NCBI RefSeq assembly: GCF_001277235.1
Contig: NZ_CP012266.1
Coordinates: 2,046,001 to 2,110,000, forward strand
Direction of reading: 5' to 3'
From: Cronobacter dublinensis subsp. dublinensis LMG 23823
GTDB taxonomy: Bacteria; Pseudomonadota; Gammaproteobacteria; Enterobacterales; Enterobacteriaceae
Length of the DNA: 64,000 bases
Position 1 is the first letter of the stretch. Every line of letters begins with the position of its first letter. Below the pieces are notes generated by a model, which ran no database searches, had not been told where the DNA came from, and saw nothing but the letters and a program-made list of their open reading frames with translations. Positions 51,316 to 59,430 of the stretch are shown piece by piece. The position numbers were made by a program, and so were the translations under genes.

Positions 51316-52144
51316 GTTTCCATTAGTGCTGTTTACGTTACTGATGCAGGGGGCCGTGGGCGTGATGCTGATGCTCTGCCTCACCGCCGGGCTGATGCCG
51401 CGCTCAGGGCAGGCAACGCTCGTCACGCGGCCCGCGCTGCTGGGCGTGGGGATTGCCGCCGGGCTCGGACTCATCGCCTCGACGCTGCATCTCGGCTATC
51501 CGCTAAACGCCTTTAACGCGCTGCGCCACCTCTCCAGCTCCTGGCTGAGTCGGGAGATTGCGCTCGCGGGCGTGTTTATGGCGCTGCTCGGCTTAAGCTT
51601 TTTGATGATGATGATGAAACGCCGCGCGCCCTGGCCGCTGTTGTGGCTCGTTACGCTGGTGGGGCTTGCCGATGTTGTCGCGATGGCCTCGATTTACTGC
51701 CACGCGTCGGTGACGACCTGGCAGCACGTCAATACCTGGGCGATGTTTCTGGGCTCGGTGGTGCTGATCGGTTCGGCGCTAACGCTACTGCGTCTGGCGT
51801 GTCGTCCGGTATTAAACAACCAGACGGCGCAGGCGCTCAGCCGCCGCCTTTCACTGCTGGCGCTGACGGCGGTGCTCATCCGTCTGCTGATTCAGCCTGC
51901 GTATTATCACTTCCTGGCCCATGCGGCCGTACCGGTGACTTTTCCGCTGCAGTCACTCGCCGCGTTTGACGCCAGCGCCGGGCTGCGGCTGGCGGGCTGG
52001 TGCTGCTCGTCGGGCGGGGCGCTGCTGCTGATGATAAACCTGACGCGCCCGCACGGGCCGCGCAGCGGGCAGACGACCGGTTGCCTGCTTATCCTGCTTG
52101 GCGAACTGCTGCTCCGCCTGGCGTTTTTCAGAATCGACGTCTGA
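51305..52144 (+). CDS. DmsC-like membrane anchor subunit
   Basis: This 279-aa integral membrane protein has about eight hydrophobic helices and anchors the DMSO-reductase-type complex while oxidising menaquinol. The start MMHEFPLVLFTLLMQGAVGV is typical of DmsC. GGAGGAG precedes the ATG. It overlaps the upstream gene by 11 nt and shares a TGATG junction with the ferredoxin gene downstream. Confidence 0.92.
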   Translation: MMHEFPLVLFTLLMQGAVGVMLMLCLTAGLMPRSGQATLVTRPALLGVGIAAGLGLIASTLHLGYPLNAFNALRHLSSSWLSREIALAGVFMALLGLSFLMMMMKRRAPWPLLWLVTLVGLADVVAMASIYCHASVTTWQHVNTWAMFLGSVVLIGSALTLLRLACRPVLNNQTAQALSRRLSLLALTAVLIRLLIQPAYYHFLAHAAVPVTFPLQSLAAFDASAGLRLAGWCCSSGGALLLMINLTRPHGPRSGQTTGCLLILLGELLLRLAFFRIDV

Positions 52145-52998
52145 TGAGCGTTTTTGACGTCCTCGCGCCCGCACCGCCTGGCGTGGGCGCACGCTGCGCC
52201 AGAAAACGCTTACGCCACAGCCGCTGCGAGCGGTGCGTCACGCGCTGCCCGACCGGCGCGCTGACGTGGCGCGACGGCGCGCTCACGCTGCTGGCGGAGC
52301 GCTGCACCGGTTGCGGCATCTGTCTGTTTGTCTGCCCGGCGGACGCGCTGGAAAACCTCGCGCCGCTGCAACGCCATTACCACGACGGCGTGCTGCTCGG
52401 GCCGTTTACGCTGCCGGTCGCCGTTGAAGAGCTGTTGCTCTGGCATACGCATTACGGTATCCGCGCCGTCGCGGTGGATCTGTTGCAGTCTCCGCACTGG
52501 CTGCGCGCGCTCGGCGAGCTTAACCTGCGGCTGCGCGAGCGCGGCGAACCGGGCTGGGTGTGTGTGCCGGTCAGCCAGACACCGGGCCGGGCGAAGCGCC
52601 GTCTCCTGGGCGCGCAGGGCGAACGCGGGCGCGTACCGCATAATCTTGCCGCGCGTCGCGCCACCGGTGCGCTATGCAACGCGGATCGCGTGACGCTTGA
52701 CACCACGCGCTGCCTGCTGTGCGGGGCGTGCGAGAAAGCCTGCATGGCAGGCGCTATCACGTTCAGCGAACAGACGCTGACGCTCGACCCGCCGCACTGC
52801 ACCGGCTGCGGCGACTGTGCGGCGGTGTGTCCGGCTGAAGCAGTGCGCCTGGGTAAAGACGATACCGGGACGGCTATCCGCTATACGATTTATCACGCCC
52901 GCTGCGCGCAGTGCGGCGAAGCCTGGCGCGCCTGGCACCAGGGCGAGACGCGTTGTCCGCTCTGTCGGCGTCACGGCTTTGGCATGCGCGGCGGCTGA
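52144..52998 (+). CDS. Multi-[4Fe-4S] ferredoxin with C-terminal zinc-ribbon-like motif
   Basis: This 284-aa soluble protein has four ferredoxin-type Cys sets: CERCVTRCPTGAL (with an upstream Cys), CTGCGICLFVCPADAL, CLLCGACEKACMAGAI and CTGCGDCAAVCPAEAV. Between the second and third lies a region of about 110 residues without Cys (VEELLLWHTHYGIRAVAVDL). The C-terminus has CAQCG and CPLC, a zinc-ribbon- or rubredoxin-like pair. It is the fourth gene of the operon, where a TorD/DmsD chaperone often stands. It may be an alternative electron donor or an assembly factor; function unknown. Confidence 0.85.
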   Translation: MSVFDVLAPAPPGVGARCARKRLRHSRCERCVTRCPTGALTWRDGALTLLAERCTGCGICLFVCPADALENLAPLQRHYHDGVLLGPFTLPVAVEELLLWHTHYGIRAVAVDLLQSPHWLRALGELNLRLRERGEPGWVCVPVSQTPGRAKRRLLGAQGERGRVPHNLAARRATGALCNADRVTLDTTRCLLCGACEKACMAGAITFSEQTLTLDPPHCTGCGDCAAVCPAEAVRLGKDDTGTAIRYTIYHARCAQCGEAWRAWHQGETRCPLCRRHGFGMRGG

Positions 52999-53097
52999 CG
53001 CTGACCCGCTGAATCCACTGGGAAAAACGGCGCTGTCATTAATCTGTCACGCACGCGCCTTATAACAGGTGCCACGACCAATCCGGACTCAGGCATA

Positions 53098-54453
53098 ATG
53101 AAAATCAAACCCCTTGCGCTGCTTTTCTCAGCACTTTTCCCGCTCTGCACCCAGGCCGCCGCGCCGCAATTTGAACGCTTTGTGGTCACGTTTCCGCAGG
53201 AAGATCACGTGGTCTATTCCGGCAACTACGCGAGCGCGTTTCCTGACGGCCTGCCGGTCGGCGTGGGCTCCGGCCTGCTGTTTTTGCGCAAAGAGGGCGA
53301 CGACCTGATTTTCGCGACCGTGACCGATCGCGGCCCAAATGCCGACTCGCCGAAAATGGGCAAGCAGGAGTCAAAAATCTTCGCCAGCCCCGACTATACG
53401 CCGCTGATGATGACCATTCGCGTCAGCAAAGATAAGGCGCAGGCGAGCGACCCGATGCCGCTGCATGATGAGCAGGGCAACATCAGCGGTCTGCCGCTGC
53501 CCGCTGGTCTTATCGGCGCCACGAATGAACTGGCGCTGAACGATGCGCTGCAAACCCTCACGGGCGATAAACGCGGGCTCGATACCGAAGGCATCACGCC
53601 GGACGGCAAAGGCGGTTACTGGCTGTGCGACGAATATGGCCCGTTTATCATAAATGTCGACGCCAGCGGCGCAATTATCGCCAAACACGGCCCGCAGGCG
53701 GGTAAAGGCGAAGAGGGGGTGGCGGGCGGGCTGCCGAACATCCTCAAATGGCGTCAGCCGAATCGCGGCTTCGAAGGGCTGACCCGCATGCCGGACGGAC
53801 GCATTATCGCGGCGGTGCAGAGCACGCTGGATATCGACGGCAAAACGAAAAACACCGCGCGCTTTACGCGTCTGGTGAGTTTCGACCCGGCGACCGGAAA
53901 AACCGCGATGTATGGCTACCCGATTGACATCGACGTCTATAAAAAAGCCAAAGATGCCAAAATCGGCGATATCGTGGCGCTGGACGACCACCGCATTCTG
54001 CTCATTGAGCAGGGCGGCGATAAAAACAAAACCATGCGCAACCGCGTCTACGTGGTGGATTTAAGCAAGGCCAGCGATCTCAGCGCGCTTGACAGCACCC
54101 AGCCGCCGGAGTTCGACGATGCCGATAAGCTGAACGCGCGCGGCGTGAAGCTTGCCAGTAAAACGCTGGCGGTGGACTTGCGCGAGGCGGGCTGGCAGCA
54201 GGAGAAAGCCGAAGGGCTGGCGCTTATCGACCCGCAAACCCTCGCGGTCATCAACGACAACGACTTCGGTCTGCAATCGGAACTGCTGGAGCCGCAGCGC
54301 GATAAAAAAGAGATGGACGATTATAACGTGGACGGCAAGGGCCATCTGACGCTGGACAGTCAGCCGGTCGCGAGCAAAATCGGCATTAAGCCGCTCGAGA
54401 AACCCGCCTCGCAGAATGAGCTGTGGGTGATCAAGCTCGATAAACCGCTGTAA
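53098..54453 (+). CDS. Phytase-like esterase (PF13449 type), secreted
   Basis: This is a 451-aa periplasmic protein of the 'esterase-like activity of phytase family'. The signal peptide MKIKPLALLFSALFPLCTQA is cleaved near AAA. The beta-propeller-like body carries repeated 'DRG(P)N' and 'EG(L/I)TxxPDG' type motifs: VTDRGPNADS, DTEGITPDGKGGYWLCDEYG and FEGLTRMPDGRI. These fit the PF13449 family. The true substrate is unknown. The gene stands alone, with a strong terminator after it. Confidence 0.85.
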   Translation: MKIKPLALLFSALFPLCTQAAAPQFERFVVTFPQEDHVVYSGNYASAFPDGLPVGVGSGLLFLRKEGDDLIFATVTDRGPNADSPKMGKQESKIFASPDYTPLMMTIRVSKDKAQASDPMPLHDEQGNISGLPLPAGLIGATNELALNDALQTLTGDKRGLDTEGITPDGKGGYWLCDEYGPFIINVDASGAIIAKHGPQAGKGEEGVAGGLPNILKWRQPNRGFEGLTRMPDGRIIAAVQSTLDIDGKTKNTARFTRLVSFDPATGKTAMYGYPIDIDVYKKAKDAKIGDIVALDDHRILLIEQGGDKNKTMRNRVYVVDLSKASDLSALDSTQPPEFDDADKLNARGVKLASKTLAVDLREAGWQQEKAEGLALIDPQTLAVINDNDFGLQSELLEPQRDKKEMDDYNVDGKGHLTLDSQPVASKIGIKPLEKPASQNELWVIKLDKPL

Positions 54454-54457
54454 GCAT

Positions 54458-54495
54458 AAAAAAAGGCAGGCCTTTCGGCCTGCCTTTGCGTTTTT
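54458..54495. terminator. Bidirectional terminator between the phytase-like gene and the chemoreceptor gene
   Basis: AAAGGCAGGCC and GGCCTGCCTTT (54462-54487) form a perfect 11-bp stem with a 4-nt loop. It is flanked by A's on the left and GCGTTTTT on the right, so it can serve both convergent genes. Confidence 0.9.
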
Positions 54496-54527
54496 CCTTA
54501 AACTCTCTCAGTCACGTCGTTGTGGTC

Positions 54528-56066
54528 TTAATTCAGTTTAAACACCGCCACTGCCTGATTCAGCAGCTGTGACTGCTCTTTCAGCGAGTGGGCGGCAGCG
54601 GAGGCTTCTTCCACCAGCGCGGCGTTCTGCTGGGTGACGGAATCCATCTGCGCTACGGCCTGGTTTATCTGCTCAATTCCCCGGCTCTGCTCGCCGGTAG
54701 AGAGCGCGATTTCCGACATCAGCTCGGACACCTGCTTAATCGAACCGATGATGCGCTTCATGCTCTCGCCTGCGCGCGCCACGCGATCGCTGCCCAGCAC
54801 CACCTGCTCGCCGGACTGCTCGATAAGCTCTTTGATCTCTTTCGCGGCGACCGATGAACGCTGCGCAAGGTTACGCACTTCGCTTGCCACTACCGCAAAG
54901 CCGCGACCCTGTTCACCGGCACGCGCGGCTTCCACCGCGGCGTTCAGCGCCAGGATGTTGGTCTGGAAAGCAATATCTTCGATAATGCCGATAATGTTGT
55001 CGATCTTACTGGAGCTGGATTCAATCTCCTGCATCGACACCACGACTTCCTCGACAATCGCATTGCCTTCCTGCGCAGCGCTGCGCATATTGCCTGCCAG
55101 CTTGTTGGCTTCGGCGGTGTTTTCAGAGGTGTGCTTCACGGTCGAGGTCAGCTGTTCCATGCTGGCGGCGGTTTCGCCAAGCGACGCGGCCTGCTCTTCA
55201 GTACGCGCGGAGAGATCGACGTTACCGGCGGCAATCTCTTCGGCGGCGTGCGCCACGCTCTGACTGGAGTCGCGCACCTGCGCGATGATATCGACCAGCG
55301 ACAGACGCATCTGCTCCAGTGAGCCGAGCATATCGCCGATTTCATCTTTCGAGCCGGAGAGCACCGGGGTGTGCAGTTCGCCTTCCGCCATCTGCTGGCA
55401 GTGAAGACGGGCGGCATCCAGCGGCGCCAGAACGCGGCGCTTAAGCAGAATGAACATCGCGCCAATCAGCAGCGTAAACAGCAGCGCAAATACCGCGATG
55501 GTGATGATGCTGTTCACAAAGCGGTCCTGCGCATCCTGATTCAGACGCTGGGCATATTTTTCGCGAAACGCCAGCAGTTGATCGAGCGTGATTTCAAACT
55601 GGCGATCCAGCTGCGGGATCGTGGTGCTGACCAGCTGATTAAAACGCGCGGTGTCGTTGCGGCTCGCCGCATCCATCAACGGACGCAGACCATCATCGAC
55701 ATACGCCTGCCAGGCCTGACGATAAGGGGCGGCGAGCGCCTCTTCACCTTCAACTGCCGGAGCGGCTTTGTAGTTATTGAACGCGGCCGTGGCTTTTTGC
55801 ATTACCTCGTTGGCGCTCTGCAGCGACGCCTGCGTTTTCTGCGCATCGCCAATAGAGGCGTTGATCATCGCCTCCATCAGGCGCACGCGCAGGGTGCGGC
55901 TGTGGTTAATCGGGTCAATCACCGAAAGCACCACGCGAATTTCTTTATTCACGTTATCCAGCGACTGGTTGCTGCGGGTAAGCGACCAGAGGTTAGAGAC
56001 GGTACTGACGAGAAAGATAAAAAGTAACAGACTGAAAACGAGAAATGAAAAACGCCTTACTGACAT
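54528..56066 (-). CDS. Methyl-accepting chemotaxis protein
   Basis: This is a 512-aa inner-membrane chemoreceptor. It has a first membrane helix (about 7-30), a periplasmic four-helix-bundle sensor domain (about 35-185), a second helix (about 187-210), a HAMP domain and the cytoplasmic signalling domain. The hairpin tip is IAFQTNILALNAAVEAARAG followed by EQGRGFAVVASEVRNLAQRS. The C-terminus (AVAVFKLN) lacks the NWETF pentapeptide, so it depends on other receptors for CheR/CheB docking. The start at 56066 (MSVRRFSFLV) is preferred over upstream in-frame codons. The ligand is unknown. Confidence 0.94.
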   Translation of the reverse strand: MSVRRFSFLVFSLLLFIFLVSTVSNLWSLTRSNQSLDNVNKEIRVVLSVIDPINHSRTLRVRLMEAMINASIGDAQKTQASLQSANEVMQKATAAFNNYKAAPAVEGEEALAAPYRQAWQAYVDDGLRPLMDAASRNDTARFNQLVSTTIPQLDRQFEITLDQLLAFREKYAQRLNQDAQDRFVNSIITIAVFALLFTLLIGAMFILLKRRVLAPLDAARLHCQQMAEGELHTPVLSGSKDEIGDMLGSLEQMRLSLVDIIAQVRDSSQSVAHAAEEIAAGNVDLSARTEEQAASLGETAASMEQLTSTVKHTSENTAEANKLAGNMRSAAQEGNAIVEEVVVSMQEIESSSSKIDNIIGIIEDIAFQTNILALNAAVEAARAGEQGRGFAVVASEVRNLAQRSSVAAKEIKELIEQSGEQVVLGSDRVARAGESMKRIIGSIKQVSELMSEIALSTGEQSRGIEQINQAVAQMDSVTQQNAALVEEASAAAHSLKEQSQLLNQAVAVFKLN

Positions 56067-56295
56067 GTTGTTCCCTTGCGTGAAGTTGCGACACAACGAC
56101 CCGGCATCTCTGAAAAAGAAGATTGCCACCAGACGGTTATCGGTCTGGCGCGAAAAAAATTTAGGTTAAATGGCTTTCACCTACTAAAACAATGGCTTAT
56201 GGATAATGCGGGCGTAATACGCCTGGCGTATCACTCGCCAGGCTATGCTTAACGCGGGTGTGGCGAACAGGCGCGCAGGCGCATAAGGAGCGATA

Positions 56296-57360
56296 GTGAA
56301 AACGCTACAAGGACCTTCTCTTTTTCTCTCGCAGTTCATCAGCGACCGACCGCCGTTTAATCAGCTCGACACGCTGGCGGCCTGGGCGGCGGGGCTCGGC
56401 TATAAAGCGGTGCAGCTGCCAACGCATCTGCCGCACATTTTCGACCTCGCCAAAGCGGCGGAGAGCGTTGACTACTGCGCTGAGGTGCGCGAAACACTCG
56501 GTAATGTCGGGCTGCAAATCAGCGAACTGTCGACGCACTTTCAGGGCCAGCTGGTGGCGATCCATCCGGCGTATGACAAGGCATTCGCCGGGTTTGCGCC
56601 CGAGGCGGCGCGCCACGATCCGCAGGCTCGTCAGCAGTGGGCGGTCAGCACGCTTAAGCTTGCGGCGCGCGCCTCGCAAAACCTTAACCTCACCGCGCAC
56701 GCCACGTTTTCCGGCTCGCTCGCCTGGCCGTTTTTCTACCCGTGGCCGCCGCACAATCCGCTGCTTGTGGAAGAGGCGTTTAATGAGCTGGCGAGCCGCT
56801 GGCTGCCGATTCTGAACAGCTTTGACGAGGCGGGCGTGGATCTTTGCTTTGAGCTGCACCCCGGCGAAGACTTGCATGACGGAACTACCTTCGGGCGTTT
56901 CCTGGCGCTCACCGGCGAGCATCCACGCTGCCACATCCTTTACGATCCGAGCCACATGCTGCTTCAGCACATGGATTACCTCGGGTTTATCGACCACTGG
57001 CACTCACGCATCCGCGCGTTTCACGTCAAAGACGCCGAGTTCAACCGCTCGGCGAACAGCGGCGTATATGGCGGCTATCAGCCGTGGATTGACCGCCCCG
57101 GACGCTTTCGCTCGCCAGGCGACGGGCAAATCGACTTTACGGCCATTTTCAGCAAGCTTGCGCAGTACGACTACCCCGGTTGGGCGACGCTTGAGTGGGA
57201 GTGCTGCCTGAAAGCGGGCGAAACCGGCGCGCGCGAAGGGGCGCGGTTTATCGTCGACCATATCATCAGGGTCGCGGAGCAAAATTTCGAGGAGTATGCG
57301 GGCGAACGACAGGAGCGGGACGCGGTGCGCGACATGCTGGGGCTCAGCCCGCGCCCATAA
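56296..57360 (+). CDS. Sugar phosphate isomerase/epimerase family protein (TIM barrel)
   Basis: This is a 354-aa cytoplasmic protein of the xylose-isomerase-like TIM-barrel superfamily. Metal-binding and active-site motifs are visible: LCFELHPGEDLHDG (Glu), CHILYDPSHMLLQ (Asp and His), IRAFHVKDAEFN (His) and ATLEWECCLK (Glu). The GTG start at 56296 follows AAGGAG. Related proteins act in inositol or sugar catabolism, but I see no sugar-specific neighbours. It stands alone and ends in a terminator shared with the next, convergent gene. Substrate unknown. Confidence 0.87.
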   Translation: MKTLQGPSLFLSQFISDRPPFNQLDTLAAWAAGLGYKAVQLPTHLPHIFDLAKAAESVDYCAEVRETLGNVGLQISELSTHFQGQLVAIHPAYDKAFAGFAPEAARHDPQARQQWAVSTLKLAARASQNLNLTAHATFSGSLAWPFFYPWPPHNPLLVEEAFNELASRWLPILNSFDEAGVDLCFELHPGEDLHDGTTFGRFLALTGEHPRCHILYDPSHMLLQHMDYLGFIDHWHSRIRAFHVKDAEFNRSANSGVYGGYQPWIDRPGRFRSPGDGQIDFTAIFSKLAQYDYPGWATLEWECCLKAGETGAREGARFIVDHIIRVAEQNFEEYAGERQERDAVRDMLGLSPRP

Positions 57361-57361
57361 A

Positions 57362-57384
57362 AAAGCCGGGCGGAGCCCGGCTTT
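57362..57384. terminator. Bidirectional terminator between the isomerase-like and CigR-family genes
   Basis: AAAGCCGGGC and GCCCGGCTTT form a perfect 10-bp stem with a 3-nt loop, between two convergent genes. T's follow on the minus strand (TTTTTT at the isomerase stop). Confidence 0.85.
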
Positions 57385-57402
57385 CGCGTCTTAACGCGTT
57401 TA

Positions 57403-57900
57403 TCAGTCAAACACGTTATTGATAACGGCGGTCACCAGCGCAGTGCTGAGCGCAATCAGCACCAGGTTATCGCCGACCATTTTCCATTCGTAGCCCGGAT
57501 AGTACGGCAGTTCATTCAGCATACTGGCCGGTACGGATTTTTTGGCGATGCCCGGAGGCAGCGGTTTACCGCGCGCCAGGTTTTTGGCGATCCCCGGCGG
57601 CAGCGACTCATAGCCGGTGAGGCCATAATTCACCGCCAGGCTGCGCGCGCGGCTGAAGCTGATATCTGACTCGACGTGGTCAGGTTTGCCGTAGTTTTTA
57701 CGGCCTGATGCGTTGTCGTTGTGTTTTGCGTTGTGGTCGGCGCCTTTGCCGTTATTGCCGTGACCATTGCCATGATTACCGCTGTTACCGTGGCCGTTTC
57801 CATTTCCGTTGCCGTTGCCGGGGTTAGCCAACGCAGGCATGGCGCAGACGGTAAAAGCCGCAAGCAGGAGCGCCATTGCGCCCGGACGTTTCGTTTTCAT
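57403..57900 (-). CDS. CigR-family (RcnB-like) secreted protein
   Basis: This is a 165-aa secreted protein. The signal peptide (MKTKRPGAMALLLAAFTVCA, cleavage near ALA) is followed by a low-complexity Asn/Gly/His stretch made of NG and HGN units (about 27-50). A C-terminal domain has LPPGIAKNLARGKPLPPGIA, the repeated PPGIAK motif of the family, and ends in a hydrophobic segment (NLVLIALSTALVTAVINNVF). Salmonella CigR, with the same architecture, is an anti-virulence regulator. The role here is unknown. GAGGAAGGG precedes the ATG. Confidence 0.85.
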   Translation of the reverse strand: MKTKRPGAMALLLAAFTVCAMPALANPGNGNGNGNGHGNSGNHGNGHGNNGKGADHNAKHNDNASGRKNYGKPDHVESDISFSRARSLAVNYGLTGYESLPPGIAKNLARGKPLPPGIAKKSVPASMLNELPYYPGYEWKMVGDNLVLIALSTALVTAVINNVFD

Positions 57901-58197
57901 AACCCTTCCTCAGTCAGATGGTGCAGCGCTATTTCAGCATAGCGGCAACAAAAAGCGATTGCGCTTTTTCCTGGATTTCAGACTTCGGAAGAGGCCTCGC
58001 AAAACCGCAACGCCGGTTTGCTGACACCATCGTAAATCGGCATTGTGACTGTATAAATAACCAGTTTGGCAGTGGCGGCAAGTTTGCGGTTGAACCGGGC
58101 GCACACGGGTGGCGCACGGAAACGGGCGGGCAGTTCAGGCAAAGCCGCGCAAGTGAACCCACTAAGCCATGCAACTGAATTAAACAAGGAGAACAGA

Positions 58198-59400
58198 ATG
58201 ACGGAAGCTCTGCTGAAAACCGCACCGCTGTCGACCCGCCCGGTTTTGAGCCGCGACGAGGCCGCCGCTTACACGCGGGAACATTACTTCGCGCGGGGCG
58301 GCTGGCTGACGGAGCCGGACGGGCCGTGGCACCCGGCATCGGTCACGTCGCCACCGGAAGGGCGCGTGTTGCAGGTCGATGCGCGAAAAGGGCCGTACCG
58401 CACGGTGCAGCAGGCCGTTAACGTGGCCGTCGCGTCAGGGCCGCGCGACGCGCGGGTATGGATAGCCATCGCGCCGGGCGTCTATCGCGGCGTGGTCTAT
58501 GTGCCCGCCGGTGCGCCGCCCGTCACCCTGTATGGCACCGGCGAGACGCCCCATGACGTGCGCCTTGAGCTTGCGCTGGATGCGCGCTTTACGCCGCGGC
58601 AGTATCAGGCGGCGGTCAACGCGCACGGCGAGTTTCAGCCTGGCGACCCGGCGTGGCGTGACTACCAGCGCATCGCCGCGTTGGGCGCGGCGGAGATTGG
58701 CACTCGCGCCTCCGCAGTCGTGATGGCGCAGTGTGACGATATTCAGCTGGTGAACCTGAGCATCATCAATACGCTGCTTGACCACGTTGACGGCGCGGCA
58801 CATCAGGCGGTGGCGCTGTATGCTGACGGCGACAGGGTGCAGCTTGAACGCCTGCGCCTTATCAGCCGTCAGGACACGCTCTGGCTCAGCAGCCGCAGCG
58901 CGCCGCAGGGCGAGGCGTCGCACATCAGCCGTATGTGGGTCGCCGATTGTTATCTCGAAGGCGATGTCGATTATGTCTTTGGTTCGGCGAGCGCCGTGTT
59001 CGAGCGCGTTCACTTCCACACCGTCTCTTCGCGTGGCGCAGGCGAGGCCTTCGTGCTGGCGCCGTCCACGCCGTACAACCTGCCCGTGGGCTTTCTGGTG
59101 CAGCAGTGCCGCTTTACAACGGACAGCGGGTTTGGACGAACGTTGTACGCGAAGGCGGGCCGGGCATGGGATCACGGGGCGCGCGAGACCGGCTATCAGC
59201 CAGGGCGCACCGCCAACGGCCAGGCGCTTGTCCGCGACAGCGTATTTGATACCGGCTTTGATACCACAGCGCCCTGGGGCGCGGCGGCGACAACCGGGCG
59301 GCCCTTTGTGGCGAGCCGGTGCGGTGAGCGAAACGAGGCGCGCGTTAACCGCCTGGTGGAGTATCAGAACCGGCAGGGGAATCAAGCCGAAGGGCGATAA
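58198..59400 (+). CDS. Pectinesterase-family (CE8) protein without a signal peptide
   Basis: This 400-aa protein has a right-handed beta-helix of the pectinesterase/YbhC family. Signature residues are all present: Gln203 in HQAVALYADG, Gln225-Asp226 in SRQDTLW, Asp258 in GDVDYVFGSA and Arg322/Trp324 in KAGRAWDHG. Length is near YbhC (427 aa, outer-membrane lipoprotein) and Dickeya PemB, but the N-terminus MTEALLKTAPLSTRPVLSRD has no signal peptide or lipobox. ATG 58198 follows AAGGAG, and the upstream frame adds nothing secretory. It may be cytoplasmic, acting on imported pectin fragments or a thioester (YbhC-like). Confidence 0.88.
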   Translation: MTEALLKTAPLSTRPVLSRDEAAAYTREHYFARGGWLTEPDGPWHPASVTSPPEGRVLQVDARKGPYRTVQQAVNVAVASGPRDARVWIAIAPGVYRGVVYVPAGAPPVTLYGTGETPHDVRLELALDARFTPRQYQAAVNAHGEFQPGDPAWRDYQRIAALGAAEIGTRASAVVMAQCDDIQLVNLSIINTLLDHVDGAAHQAVALYADGDRVQLERLRLISRQDTLWLSSRSAPQGEASHISRMWVADCYLEGDVDYVFGSASAVFERVHFHTVSSRGAGEAFVLAPSTPYNLPVGFLVQQCRFTTDSGFGRTLYAKAGRAWDHGARETGYQPGRTANGQALVRDSVFDTGFDTTAPWGAAATTGRPFVASRCGERNEARVNRLVEYQNRQGNQAEGR

Positions 59401-59402
59401 AA

Positions 59403-59424
59403 CGCCGGCGCGAACGCGCCGGCG
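59403..59424. terminator. GC-rich hairpin between the pectinesterase-like gene and srfC
   Basis: CGCCGGCGCG and CGCGCCGGCG form a perfect 10-bp stem with a 2-nt loop, between convergent genes. There is no T-run, so it is probably weak or Rho-dependent. Confidence 0.55.
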
Positions 59425-59430
59425 GCAGGG

